Shown here one piece after another: positions 17,699 through 26,460 of a DNA stretch of 64,000 nt. Numbering within the stretch: the stretch's first letter is position 1; every line of letters begins with the position of its first letter. The translations under genes and the position numbers were made by a program. This DNA comes from Gracilinema caldarium DSM 7334 (GTDB lineage Bacteria; Spirochaetota; Spirochaetia; Treponematales; Breznakiellaceae): positions 2,418,001 to 2,482,000 of the forward strand of contig NC_015732.1 in the NCBI RefSeq assembly GCF_000219725.1. Direction: 5' to 3'. Under the pieces are notes generated by a model, which was not told the origin of the DNA, made no database searches, and was given only the letters and a program-made list of their open reading frames with translations.

Positions 17699-18991
17699 CT
17701 AATAAGCGCTCTTCTGTTTCATTTCTTCTGCAATTTGGGCCATGGTCACCTTAAGAACCTGACGATCTGGCGGGAAGATACCAGCGGTCAACCAAAGGAT
17801 AATGCCGCAGAAGATCCAGAAAGAGGCTGAAACGCTAAGGCTTGCCATAAGGCCAAATACATCCGATAAAACACCCGACACAAAACGACCAAAACCAGTC
17901 CCTAGGCTGTCGGTTAGATTGAAAATGGAAAAGATGGGCCCTCGGTTTTCGGGAACATTGACATCGAGAAGCATGGTCCGCATGTTGGGCCCGGTCATAG
18001 CAGCAAAGAAGGCAGCAAAGAAACCTGTTGGTATCAGGAGCGCAAGCGGCAGGGTTAACAGCACCACCCACAGAGTGAGAGTCGTGCCTACAAAGGTGGT
18101 AAAAGCACAAAAAATGGGAAGCTGGGTATCACTCTTCTTAAATATGGCACCACCCCAGATTCCTCCGACAATAGTCCCAATGACCATGCCGATGCCAAAC
18201 ACTAGATACACTGTGGTAGCTTCAGCGATGGAAAAGCCCTTATATTGATTCAAGAATTTTTGTAAAAAGAAAAAAGAGCCCCAAGGGATCGTGCCTGCGA
18301 TGCCTTGAATGAGCAGATACACATTAGTCCTAATCTTAAAGAGACCTGTATAATCCGACAGTTTGATGCGGCGGGGATACACAAGGCCGGCTTCCACAAG
18401 AGCTTTGGTTGCTTCTTCGCTGGCAGCGGCCTTGGGTTCCGGTACCAGGAACCAGAAAAAGAGTATGAGGGGAATATTAGGGAGCGCCGCAAGCAGGAAG
18501 GGTAAGCGCCAGTTACCGCTGGCACCCACAAAACCGCCCAAGACACCGCCAACAATGTTTCCCATGCCAAAGGACACAGTCAGAATCGCCGACGCCCATG
18601 GCCGTTCTTTTTCATCATAAATGTCACCTAAAATGGAAAACACTAGCGGAAATGCCGCACCCATACCGATCCCGGTGAGGATACGAAGAAAAAAGAACAC
18701 AGTCCAGTTCGAAGCAAAGGCGGTAAATGCGCATGGAAGTTCTCCAATCAGGACTGAAAACACAAAGAGGAACTTCCGGCTCGCTTTATCGGCAAAATAA
18801 CCCCAAAGGAGGGAGACTACCGCTCCCAACACTGTAAAAAGGCCCATCATAACACCGACCGACGCATCGGAAACATGAAATTCCTTTTCGATAATCGCTA
18901 GCGTCGGGGCCATAACCTGCCCATCCGAGTTAAGTACTACGAGCATGAGGGCCATCAACACTAAGAGTATGAGCTTTTTTGAGTGTTCCAT
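17699..18991 (-). CDS. Major facilitator superfamily transporter
   Basis: This roughly 430-residue protein has twelve predicted transmembrane helices, with the MFS motif A loop GYFADKASRKFLF between helices two and three and a substrate-type pore region (ILTGIGMGAAFPLVFSILGD). The aspartate in VVLNSDGQVMAP in helix one may help bind substrate or protons. The substrate is unknown. Two ATGs are close together; the second (18991) lies seven bases after TATACT (18999-19004 on this strand), so transcription probably starts at that codon. The first ATG would fall within the promoter. Confidence 0.87.
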   Translation of the reverse strand: MEHSKKLILLVLMALMLVVLNSDGQVMAPTLAIIEKEFHVSDASVGVMMGLFTVLGAVVSLLWGYFADKASRKFLFVFSVLIGELPCAFTAFASNWTVFFFLRILTGIGMGAAFPLVFSILGDIYDEKERPWASAILTVSFGMGNIVGGVLGGFVGASGNWRLPFLLAALPNIPLILFFWFLVPEPKAAASEEATKALVEAGLVYPRRIKLSDYTGLFKIRTNVYLLIQGIAGTIPWGSFFFLQKFLNQYKGFSIAEATTVYLVFGIGMVIGTIVGGIWGGAIFKKSDTQLPIFCAFTTFVGTTLTLWVVLLTLPLALLIPTGFFAAFFAAMTGPNMRTMLLDVNVPENRGPIFSIFNLTDSLGTGFGRFVSGVLSDVFGLMASLSVSASFWIFCGIILWLTAGIFPPDRQVLKVTMAQIAEEMKQKSAY

Positions 18992-19032
18992 GCCCATAAG
19001 TATAACATGAGCATGGATTGTGTCAAATGAAG

Positions 19033-19956
19033 TTATAAAGGAATGAACAGAATGGGGGTAAACACCCGGGATGCAAGCCTGAATGCAATACTATCGGCCC
19101 AGAAAGCTTCCATACCGATTTTACCATGAGTTCCAAGCACCATGAGACAGTGGTCCAGGGTCTTGGCAGTTTTCTGAATTTCCTTGACCACTGCTCCGCG
19201 AGCCACCCTGATATGCACCTTTACGGAAGGATCCAACTGGCCCTCTATTTCTTTGAAATGCTCGTTAAGATGCTTGGTTACTTCATCGGTTTCTATTTCC
19301 AAGGAAAGGCGGGAACTTATGGGCAGCTGAAGACTAGAAATGCCATTAAAGGGTTTCTGGGTACCTACTGTGGGGATCACCGTCATCAAGGTTAATTCAG
19401 ACTGTAAGGCCTTCGCTAACTGAACTGCGGCCTTTAAAGAGCCATCGTGGTGGGAACCGCTATCGAGGGGCAGAAGAATGTTATGCACAGGATGATCAGG
19501 CTGATTTTCTGTTACATATTCATCACTCTGAATTAACAAAATCGGTATATTTCCTTTTTTTAGAATCTGTAATGGAATAGATCCTACAACAGCCTTCTTT
19601 ATCCCCCTTTTCCCATGGGAACTCATAACAATGAGATCGGGCTGTAACTCTTCTATATGTTCCACAATTCCCTGGCGGATATCCTGAATTGCTTCCTCAT
19701 GGATATGGTAGCTTATAGGAATGGTGGGTTTTTTAACGTGCATCTTCAGGTGAGAAAGCACCTCCTGCAGATATTGCTCAGCCTCATCACGGGTTTGGAT
19801 GTGCCGCTCTCCATGAATAAGTGCCGGGGGGCGGAATTCAATTCCATGAAACAAAATCAGACTGGATACACAACACTGGGCCAATTGTACCGCAATGGGA
19901 AGAGCTGACTCGGCCAGTTTGGATCCATCCAGGGGCACAAGAATAGTTTTAAACAT
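19033..19956 (-). CDS. Tandem universal stress protein
   Basis: This 307-residue protein consists of two UspA domains (about 1-145 and 155-307). The first begins MFKTILVPLDGSKLAESAL and has the ATP-binding loop MSSHGKRGIKKAVVGS. The second begins NILLPLDSGS and has VLGTHGKIGMEAFWADS, a less standard loop. Tandem Usp proteins bind ATP and respond to stress or ion imbalance. I chose the ATG at 19956 with GGAGG eight bases upstream over a GTG seven codons earlier. It is the last gene of the mgtA-IIA-mntH-usp unit, which suggests a role in metal stress. Confidence 0.88.
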   Translation of the reverse strand: MFKTILVPLDGSKLAESALPIAVQLAQCCVSSLILFHGIEFRPPALIHGERHIQTRDEAEQYLQEVLSHLKMHVKKPTIPISYHIHEEAIQDIRQGIVEHIEELQPDLIVMSSHGKRGIKKAVVGSIPLQILKKGNIPILLIQSDEYVTENQPDHPVHNILLPLDSGSHHDGSLKAAVQLAKALQSELTLMTVIPTVGTQKPFNGISSLQLPISSRLSLEIETDEVTKHLNEHFKEIEGQLDPSVKVHIRVARGAVVKEIQKTAKTLDHCLMVLGTHGKIGMEAFWADSIAFRLASRVFTPILFIPL

Positions 19957-19986
19957 CAGCGGTTCCTCCAGTGACACAGGGGGTGC

Positions 19987-21276
19987 TTATGCACCTGTAA
20001 AAATCATACTGTACAACAAGTAGATATTCAAAATGATTATTATAGCGGTCACCAATGCTCCTAAAAGCCGGGTTGGTTTTGCATTAACAAGTTCACCCAT
20101 AATGGTGGCATCACCGGTAAAATTCATCAGGGGAATAATGGCAAAGGGTAATCCGAAGCTGAGCATAACCTGACTTATCACCAAGGCTTTTGTGGGGTCT
20201 ACCCCCACCATGATAATAACAATAGAAGGTACCATGGTGATGATTCTGCGGAGCCACAGGGGTATTTCAAAATCCATAAAACCTTGCATAATCACCTGGC
20301 CAGCCATGGTCCCCACAGAGGCGGAAGAAAGACCTGAAAATAGAAGAGACAAGGCAAAGACCCAACTAGACGCCTTGCCAAGCAGGGGTTCCAGGGTAAT
20401 ATAGGCCTGTTCAAGGGTGCCCACATTGAGCAAACCCCGACTATGAAAGGTTGCGGCCGACATAATAAGCATGGCGCCATTTACCATACTGGCAATTCCC
20501 ATGGCAACCACCACATCGACTATTTCATAATGGAAAAGTCGCTTTAATAGTTTCGTGTCCCGAACAACAATCCGATCCTGCATTAAAGCGGAATGCAGAT
20601 AAATTGCGTGGGGCATAACAGTTGCACCTAAAATACCCACCGCAAGCAAAATACTTTTGGAGCCCTTAAACTGTGGTATCACCGTATGGAACCAGACCTG
20701 AGACCAATCGGGCTTACCGATCCATAATTCGATTATATAGCTAATCGCAATAACCGACACAAAGCCCGTAATGACCGCTTCCAGAGAGCGGAATCCATAT
20801 CGTTCCAGAGCGAGGATGAGAAAGGTGGTAATCGCAGTGAGCAGTGCCGCCACACCGAGGGGGACGCCTAAAAGGAGATTAAAACCAACGGCGGCCCCCA
20901 AAAATTCTGCCAGGTCCGTAGCCATGGCTACCAATTCCATTAATATCCAGAGGGCCATAACAAACCATCTGGGATATCGGAGCCGGCAGTGCTCAGCCAG
21001 ATTTTTACCAGTTACAATACCCAATTTTGCAGAGAGGGTCTGAATAAGCATGGCCATTAAGTTGCTGGCCAGGATAACCCAGAGCAAGGTATATCCAAAT
21101 TGGGCACCACTTTCTATATTGGTGGCGAAATTACCAGGATCTACATAGGCAACACTGGCTATAAATGCCGGCCCCATAAAAGGAAGCAAGCGAGCAAAAA
21201 AGCCCTTTTTGCTCTTTCCTTCTAGAACATCCTGAGCATCGGCCTGTAATTTTTTATTACTTTCTGTGGATGACAT
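19987..21276 (-). CDS. mntH: NRAMP-family divalent metal transporter
   Basis: This 429-residue proton-coupled Mn/Fe (or Mg) transporter has about eleven helices. The metal-site motifs are present: DPGNFATN in helix 1 and MPHAIYLHSALMQDR in helix 6. The methionine of the MPH motif is kept, which favours transition metals over magnesium. It lies between a PTS IIA-like gene and a Usp gene downstream of mgtA, so import of Mg and Mn may be linked. No good ribosome site precedes its ATG; translation may depend on the gene upstream 15 bases away. Confidence 0.9.
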   Translation of the reverse strand: MSSTESNKKLQADAQDVLEGKSKKGFFARLLPFMGPAFIASVAYVDPGNFATNIESGAQFGYTLLWVILASNLMAMLIQTLSAKLGIVTGKNLAEHCRLRYPRWFVMALWILMELVAMATDLAEFLGAAVGFNLLLGVPLGVAALLTAITTFLILALERYGFRSLEAVITGFVSVIAISYIIELWIGKPDWSQVWFHTVIPQFKGSKSILLAVGILGATVMPHAIYLHSALMQDRIVVRDTKLLKRLFHYEIVDVVVAMGIASMVNGAMLIMSAATFHSRGLLNVGTLEQAYITLEPLLGKASSWVFALSLLFSGLSSASVGTMAGQVIMQGFMDFEIPLWLRRIITMVPSIVIIMVGVDPTKALVISQVMLSFGLPFAIIPLMNFTGDATIMGELVNAKPTRLLGALVTAIIIILNIYLLYSMIFTGA

Positions 21277-21291
21277 AGCTATAGTATTGTA

Positions 21292-22071
21292 TTATTTTGA
21301 TGAGATTGCCAGACAATCATAGACTATCCGGTTCCCCTGATACACCGCCGTATTTCGGCGTATAATCCGCCACCGGCCATTCTGGTAAAAACCATCACTT
21401 TCGAGCTTCTCTGCTAAGGAAGAAATAGCTTCTACATAGCTTAACAGTTCCTGATTTTGGGTTAAGACCAGCGGTTTCTGTCCGGGACTTGTTATAATTT
21501 CTAGAGCTTCCACTACAAGATTAGACAAGTCCTGTACCGGCTGAGACACCGTTGCTGACTTTGCCTGCAGACGGATCATCCGGGCCCGGGCATCGGGACC
21601 AGCAGTTTCCTTACTGGCCGCAATAAGATCCAACAGGTAGTTTCGTACATCATTCAGTTCTTTTAAAGACGCCAGTTTCGAAATCTCGGGGGATGTACTG
21701 ATAACCTTTGCAAGCAAGGAGACTTCCCGAAGATAGTGGTTCCGCTGATTCGACGGAACCAGATACATGGTTATAAGGGATATAGGCTTCCCATCCGGAG
21801 AACCATAGTCTATCCCCGTAGGACTCCAGCCAATAACACACATGAGGTCTTCTTCAAATTCAAGCCGTGCATGGGGACAAGCCCACCCTTTTCCCAGGGC
21901 GGTATTCATCGAGGCTTCCCGGGCCATCACATTACCTACAATATCGGTACCCGTGGGAATCTGCGGGAAAGCTTCTATAATATGGGCTAAAAATTGCAAT
22001 GCATGGGTCTTATCATTTTCTGGTAATTCAAATAGGCGCCCTTCCTGGAGAGCATCGAGTAGGGTATCCAT
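21292..22071 (-). CDS. PTS EIIA-type (PtsN-like) regulatory protein
   Basis: Residues 1-150 form a PTS fructose/nitrogen IIA domain. The phosphorylatable histidine is H67 in GKGWACPHARLEFEE. A roughly 100-residue helical C-terminal extension (about 155-259) is not part of the standard domain. No permease of the PTS lies nearby; the gene sits two bases after mgtA and 15 before mntH. This suggests that the IIA domain senses phosphorylation state and regulates ion transport, as PtsN does with potassium uptake elsewhere. Its role here is inference. GGAG precedes the ATG at a normal distance. Confidence 0.83.
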   Translation of the reverse strand: MDTLLDALQEGRLFELPENDKTHALQFLAHIIEAFPQIPTGTDIVGNVMAREASMNTALGKGWACPHARLEFEEDLMCVIGWSPTGIDYGSPDGKPISLITMYLVPSNQRNHYLREVSLLAKVISTSPEISKLASLKELNDVRNYLLDLIAASKETAGPDARARMIRLQAKSATVSQPVQDLSNLVVEALEIITSPGQKPLVLTQNQELLSYVEAISSLAEKLESDGFYQNGRWRIIRRNTAVYQGNRIVYDCLAISSK

Positions 22072-22073
22072 AA

Positions 22074-24674
22074 TTAAACTCCTTCAAATCTGCGAATAAA
22101 CCAGGTTTTCACCTTGTGAGTAATAACACTGTAGGTAACAAGGTATCCTGCAATCCAAATAAAGTAGGTAGCAGGAAGAGGAACAAAACCAAGAAGTGGT
22201 GCCAACGGAGAATAGGGCAGCCAGACTCCAATCACCATAACAAGGAGGGTCGTAAAAATCATCGGAGGTGATGCCCGACTTTGAATAAAGGGAATCTTGC
22301 GAGTCCTTATGATGTGCACGATGAGTGTCTGCGTTAAAAGGGATTCTACAAACCAGCCGGTCTGGAACAGTCTGGCCAGTTGATCCTGCTGGCCTGATGA
22401 AAGACCTGGATTTAAAAAATCCCTGGTTTTAAAAAAGAACCACATTAATGCAAAGGTAGCATAATCGAATATTGACGATATGGGCCCGATAAATATCATA
22501 AACCGTTTGATATTTTCAATATTCCAATGTACCGGCTTTGCCACTTGTTCCGGATCAACCCGATCTAGGGGAATACCGGTCTGAGAAAAATCGTACAGGA
22601 GATTATTGGTTAATATTTGAATCGGCTGCATGGGAAGGAACGGCAACAGATAACTGGCACCCAACACACTGAACATATTGCCAAAGTTGGAACTTGCCCC
22701 CATCCGGATATATTTAATGATATTGGCAAAGATTTTTCTTCCTTCTATGATGCCTTCTTCCAGCACAAGGAGGCTCTTCTCTAACAGCACAATATCTGCC
22801 GACTCCTTGGCCACATCCACTGCTGAATCCACAGAAATTCCCACATCCGCCGCTTTTAAGGCAGTTGCATCGTTTATCCCATCTCCCATGAAGCCTACCA
22901 CATTACCCTGCCGGCGAAGTTCCTTAACAATTTGCTCCTTTTGGGCTGGGGTAAGTTTTACAAACACGGTTTGTTCCGCCACAGTCTGTGTAAATTGCGC
23001 TTCATCCATCCGGGACAGTTCGGTTCCGCTGATAACCTGGTCAAATTCTATACCAACTTCGCTACAGACCTTTCGAGTAACAAGGCCATTATCGCCAGTC
23101 AGAACCTTTACATGAACCCCCGCTTTGTTCAGTAAATGAATCGCCTCTGTGGCAGATTCTTTGGGGGGATCCATAAAGGCAATATACCCGAGCAAAATGA
23201 GCTTGCTTTCGTCTTCGATAGTAAAAACCTTTTTATCAGTGGGGAATTCTCGATATGCCAGGCCCAGGACCCTAAAACCTTCTCGGTTTAATTTTTCCAC
23301 CTCTTCAAAAAGGTCAGCCCTGATCATATCGATAAGCGGATAAATTTCTTCATCAATTTGATAATGGGTACAGGAACTGTAGATTTCTTCTACCGCACCT
23401 TTGCAGATAAGTACGTTGTCCCCCTCATATTCAACAATGACCGACATACGACGCCGCTGAAAATCGAAGGGAAGCTCATCCACCAGGCGACATTCATCAA
23501 CATTAAGATCGACATGCTCTATGACGGCACGATCGAGAAGATTTTTTAAACCCGTTTGAAAATAACTATTTAGATACGCATAGTTCAAAACCTCTTCACT
23601 CTGATTGCCAATAATGTCCACATGGTGTTCCAAAAAGACCCGGTCCTGAGTGAGGGTCCCGGTCTTATCAGTACAGAGGATATTGATTGAACCAAGGTTC
23701 TGTATGGCGGGTAATTTTTTTACAATAACCTTTTTCTTTGCCATCGCCAGGGCGCCCTTAGCAAGATTCACCGTAACCATCATAGGAAGCATTTCGGGGG
23801 TTAGCCCAACGGCCACAGAGAGGGAAAACAGAAGTGCTTCGAGCCAATTGCCCTTTGTAATACCAACGATACAAAAGACGACACTTACCAGGATCAGCAT
23901 GAACCGAATCATGAGCCAGGTAAAGGAACGGATGCCCCTATCAAAGCTGGTTTCTTCCCGCTTTTCACTCAGTTTTTGGGAAAGGCTCCCAAAGATTGTC
24001 TTTGTTCCTGTGTGAATAACCAGAGCCTTCGCAGTACCGCTGGTAACACTGGACCCCATAAAACAGGCATTGGGTAGTTCCAGGGCAGAAAGATTTTTAT
24101 CCCCAGAGACCTGGGCTGTCTTTTCTACCGGCATGGATTCACCGGTGAGGGCCGATTCACTTACAAAGAAATCTTTGCAGGAAATAATTCTTACATCGGC
24201 AGGAACTATTGCTCCAGCTTGCAAAAGGACAATATCACCGGGGACAACTTCGGACATTTTTATTTCGGTTTCGACCCCATCGCGCAGTACATAGGTCCTG
24301 GATTGTACCCGTTTGCCCAGGGCTTCTACTTCCAGGTTAGATCGTTGATCTAGTATATAAGAAAGTCCGACACTGAGCAGGATCATACATCCGACAATAA
24401 TTGATGAAAGGCTTTCTCCAATGATTGCCGAAACCAGGGCGATCATCAGTAGTTGAACAACCAGAGGGCTGGAGAATCGTTCAAACATGTCGGCGAAAAA
24501 ATTCTTTTTTTTGGCGGTATTTATTTCATTCTTGCCGAATTCGGCGAGCCGTTTTTCTGCGTCCTTTTCGGATAGCCCCGTGGGAAGAGCATCGAGCTCC
24601 GCCAGGGATTCTCCAATGGAACAAGTACAGAATTTAATAAAGCGTGTATTTTCTGCAGTTGATACTTTAGCCAT
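22074..24674 (-). CDS. mgtA: Magnesium-translocating P-type ATPase
   Basis: This 866-residue P-type ATPase of the P3B class has the actuator TGES motif (SALTGESMPVEKT), the phosphorylation site DKTGTLT, the nucleotide-binding KGAVEE and the hinge MGDGINDATALKAADVGISV. About ten transmembrane helices are present, with the Mg-class signature NLLYDFSQTGIPLDRVD. It imports Mg across the inner membrane. The message has a long leader carrying a small peptide gene, a terminator and a hairpin over this gene's ribosome site (see 24675-24935). It heads an operon with IIA-like, mntH and usp genes. Confidence 0.94.
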   Translation of the reverse strand: MAKVSTAENTRFIKFCTCSIGESLAELDALPTGLSEKDAEKRLAEFGKNEINTAKKKNFFADMFERFSSPLVVQLLMIALVSAIIGESLSSIIVGCMILLSVGLSYILDQRSNLEVEALGKRVQSRTYVLRDGVETEIKMSEVVPGDIVLLQAGAIVPADVRIISCKDFFVSESALTGESMPVEKTAQVSGDKNLSALELPNACFMGSSVTSGTAKALVIHTGTKTIFGSLSQKLSEKREETSFDRGIRSFTWLMIRFMLILVSVVFCIVGITKGNWLEALLFSLSVAVGLTPEMLPMMVTVNLAKGALAMAKKKVIVKKLPAIQNLGSINILCTDKTGTLTQDRVFLEHHVDIIGNQSEEVLNYAYLNSYFQTGLKNLLDRAVIEHVDLNVDECRLVDELPFDFQRRRMSVIVEYEGDNVLICKGAVEEIYSSCTHYQIDEEIYPLIDMIRADLFEEVEKLNREGFRVLGLAYREFPTDKKVFTIEDESKLILLGYIAFMDPPKESATEAIHLLNKAGVHVKVLTGDNGLVTRKVCSEVGIEFDQVISGTELSRMDEAQFTQTVAEQTVFVKLTPAQKEQIVKELRRQGNVVGFMGDGINDATALKAADVGISVDSAVDVAKESADIVLLEKSLLVLEEGIIEGRKIFANIIKYIRMGASSNFGNMFSVLGASYLLPFLPMQPIQILTNNLLYDFSQTGIPLDRVDPEQVAKPVHWNIENIKRFMIFIGPISSIFDYATFALMWFFFKTRDFLNPGLSSGQQDQLARLFQTGWFVESLLTQTLIVHIIRTRKIPFIQSRASPPMIFTTLLVMVIGVWLPYSPLAPLLGFVPLPATYFIWIAGYLVTYSVITHKVKTWFIRRFEGV

Positions 24675-24718
24675 GTTTCACCTCTTATGCGGCGGACCGA
24701 TGAGCCGGAGGTGAAAAC
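24675..24718 (-). promoter_or_regulatory. Hairpin sequestering the mgtA ribosome-binding site
   Basis: On the minus strand TTTCACCTC (24708-24716) pairs with GAGGTGAAA (24676-24684), nine base pairs ending one base before the mgtA ATG. An inner CGGC/GCCG stem caps it. The Shine-Dalgarno sequence GAGGTG is wholly inside the stem, so translation should be off unless the stem opens. Confidence 0.65.
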
Positions 24719-24743
24719 GAAACAATACATAACCAACGTATTT

Positions 24744-24786
24744 AAAAAGCGTCCTGATTGGTCCCGTTACGGGAACCCGTATCAGG
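24744..24786 (-). terminator. Attenuator-type intrinsic terminator in the mgtA leader
   Basis: Minus-strand CCTGAT (24786-24781) pairs with ATCAGG (24758-24753), and inside it CCCG (24773-24770) and flanking bases pair with CGGG (24766-24763) around a TAA loop. Five Ts (24748-24744) follow after four bases. The stem begins five bases after the stop codon of the leader peptide gene, so a ribosome at that stop would cover its first arm. Confidence 0.65.
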
Positions 24787-24791
24787 GGGCT

Positions 24792-24935
24792 TTAAAACAC
24801 CCTGTCTATCGGTTGTCTCTCTGTTTCATAACCAGCCATCGGAGTGAACCGTCGCGGTAATGGATCTTCGGAATTGTCTGTATTCACATCATGTACGAGA
24901 TGCACACAACGATGACTGCCATCCGAGTCATTCAT
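24792..24935 (-). CDS. Putative leader peptide of the mgtA operon
   Basis: A 47-codon frame begins at an ATG with AAGGAGG seven bases upstream, the best ribosome site in the region, and ends just before the terminator. It encodes no known domain. Its middle is EDPLPRRFTP, which recalls the acidic-proline-arginine run (PTPLPRRR) of the Salmonella MgtL leader peptide that senses magnesium and proline supply. The likeness is short and may be convergent. Position, ribosome site, terminator and downstream gene together make a regulatory role likely. Confidence 0.62.
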   Translation of the reverse strand: MNDSDGSHRCVHLVHDVNTDNSEDPLPRRFTPMAGYETERQPIDRVF

Positions 24936-24972
24936 AACCGTTCCTCCTTATGCTGATGAATTGTATAGCTTA

Positions 24973-25001
24973 GGTATAGGTTATAAACCTTATCGTGTCA
25001 A
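24973..25001 (-). promoter_or_regulatory. Promoter of the mgtA operon
   Basis: On the minus strand a perfect TTGACA (25001-24996) is followed by a 17-base spacer and TATACC (24978-24973). The spacer contains AGGTT-TAT-AACCT, an inverted repeat that could be an operator. Transcription should start near 24966 and give a leader of about 290 bases before mgtA. The -35 lies two to three bases past the ridA stop. Confidence 0.65.
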
Positions 25002-25003
25002 CC

Positions 25004-25390
25004 TTATACTACCGCCACCGCTTCGATCTCTATGCGCGCTCCCTTAGGCAGGGCGGCCACCGCTATGGTAGACCGGGCCGGGGGCTCATTGGGAAAATAT
25101 TCCCCATAGACCTGGTTCATTTCGGCAAAGTCTTCCATAGTGGTCAGAAAGACCGTGGTTTTCACCACATTGGCAAGGCTGGCCCCGGAGGCTTCCAGTA
25201 TAGCCTTAATGTTTTCGAGACAGCGGCGGGTCATGGCACCTATATTGCCCGGGGCGAAGGTCCCCGTTTCCGGGTCTACCGGCAGTTGACCCGACACAAA
25301 GAGCAGAGCCCCCGGCCCGGCCAGTACCGCCTGGGAGTAGGGACCAATGGCCGCCGGGGCGCATTTTGTCGAAATAACTCGTTTCTGCAT
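25004..25390 (-). CDS. ridA: RidA/YjgF-family enamine/imine deaminase
   Basis: This 128-residue trimeric-type RidA protein has APAAIGPYSQAVLAG, VSGQLPVDPETG and the catalytic arginine R106 in PPARSTIAVAALPKGA. The family hydrolyses reactive enamine/imine intermediates released by PLP enzymes such as threonine dehydratase. All active-site landmarks and the usual length are present. AAGGAGG lies shortly before the ATG. It is probably monocistronic. Confidence 0.92.
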   Translation of the reverse strand: MQKRVISTKCAPAAIGPYSQAVLAGPGALLFVSGQLPVDPETGTFAPGNIGAMTRRCLENIKAILEASGASLANVVKTTVFLTTMEDFAEMNQVYGEYFPNEPPARSTIAVAALPKGARIEIEAVAVV

Positions 25391-25444
25391 GAAAGCCTCC
25401 TTTTTGCAAAGTGTGCGAATATCGAGGGTTTACAACATTATTAC

Positions 25445-26392
25445 TTACAGCTTTTCTATTTCTTCGATACTCAGGCCGGTTACTTCAGCAATTTCCGCAA
25501 GCGGCATCCCCTTATTTTTGAGGTTTCGAGCTGTCACTCGTATACCTTCATATCGGCCTTCGGTTCTTCCTTCATTTCTTCCCTGCTGTAATCCTTGTTG
25601 TAATCCTTGCTGTACACCCTGCTGTAAACCTTCCTGTAATCCTTGCTGTAAGAGCTCTTCTTTCCATTTTTTAACGGTTGTGGCCAGCATGGTCGGTACC
25701 TCCGTAAGCAGGGATACATCCGCCACCCAGTCGGGGACGGGATCGGCAAAGAAACTATGGAGCCATGATACAAAGGCTTTCACCACCTCAGGCTGTTCCT
25801 GCCTGAGGATGTCTACAATCTGGGTTACCAGCGGCACCAGTGCTTCCTGGTCCGTGGTCTCTACCAGAAACAAGGCTCCAATAAGGTTCTTGAGCGACAA
25901 AAGCCTTTCTCTACTAAACTCGTTCTCTGCTATTTTAAAATAGCGAAACCTGGGGATAAAGTCCAGACTGATCCGCTGGTCGATCAGGTCCGCAAGATTC
26001 TCCGGCGCAGTCCATCGATCATCCCCGTTGTAAAGGAGGATGGGGAACACCGACGGGAGCTTTTTCATGACAGGTCTATCTTTCAAGAGACTACTGTATA
26101 ATTCCAAGGTATAGCGGAGAATTCGCAGGGCCATAAAATGGTCCACCGTGGACTGAAACTCGATGAGGATATAGAGGTATATTTCCTGCCCAGACAGAAA
26201 GGGTACATGCCAGATGAGGTCCGACTCGAGCCTTTTCTGTGAAGCGGTAATGAAGGACTTGTCGATTTTACAGGCACGATTAAAGTCCAGGTCTCTTACC
26301 CAAGGCTCGGGAACACAGGAAAGCAGGAGTTCCCTGAGGAGCTCTGGATGAGAGAAAAGGTCCTTATAACCATGATCATGGGGATGGTGCAT
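25445..26392 (-). CDS. Rpn-family recombination-promoting nuclease / putative transposase (copy 1)
   Basis: This 315-residue member of the Rpn/PDDEXK (Transposase_31) family begins MHHPHDHGYKDLFSHPELL and has the nuclease core LDFNRACKIDKSFI...LIWHVPFLSG and IYLYILIEFQS (D-x-n-E-x-K-like IEFQ). It ends in GLSIEEIEKL. A run of glutamine-rich LQQG/LQEG repeats (about 243-275) links the core to the C-terminal helix. Its paralogue is at 30865. Both ATGs lie six bases after TGTACT. Family members promote RecA-independent recombination in E. coli; the role in spirochaetes is unknown. Confidence 0.85.
   Translation of the reverse strand: MHHPHDHGYKDLFSHPELLRELLLSCVPEPWVRDLDFNRACKIDKSFITASQKRLESDLIWHVPFLSGQEIYLYILIEFQSTVDHFMALRILRYTLELYSSLLKDRPVMKKLPSVFPILLYNGDDRWTAPENLADLIDQRISLDFIPRFRYFKIAENEFSRERLLSLKNLIGALFLVETTDQEALVPLVTQIVDILRQEQPEVVKAFVSWLHSFFADPVPDWVADVSLLTEVPTMLATTVKKWKEELLQQGLQEGLQQGVQQGLQQGLQQGRNEGRTEGRYEGIRVTARNLKNKGMPLAEIAEVTGLSIEEIEKL
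25575..25665 (-). repeat. Short tandem repeat inside Rpn-family copy 1
   Basis: An imperfect repeat with a 12-base period (unit close to TGTAATCCTTGC on the plus strand) runs about seven times and encodes LQQG/LQEG units. The equivalent part of copy 2 (30960-31020) carries a different REG-type repeat, so this segment varies quickly. Confidence 0.75.
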
Positions 26393-26460
26393 AGCTGGAG
26401 TACAGTGAAATACTCGCAAATTGCTTTACTGCACCCGACCGTGAAGTACCATCCTCTCTA

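Noticed and set aside
24675-24990. M-box or other known magnesium riboswitch upstream of mgtA
   Set aside because: I could not find the conserved M-box core or its three-helix layout. A translated leader frame with a terminator explains the region better.
25575-25665. CRISPR-like repeat
   Set aside because: The 12-base units are contiguous, without spacers, and encode in-frame amino-acid repeats.
24995-25943. Plus-strand frames opposite ridA and Rpn copy 1
   Set aside because: They are low-complexity, cysteine-rich translations of the repeat region and carry no domain.
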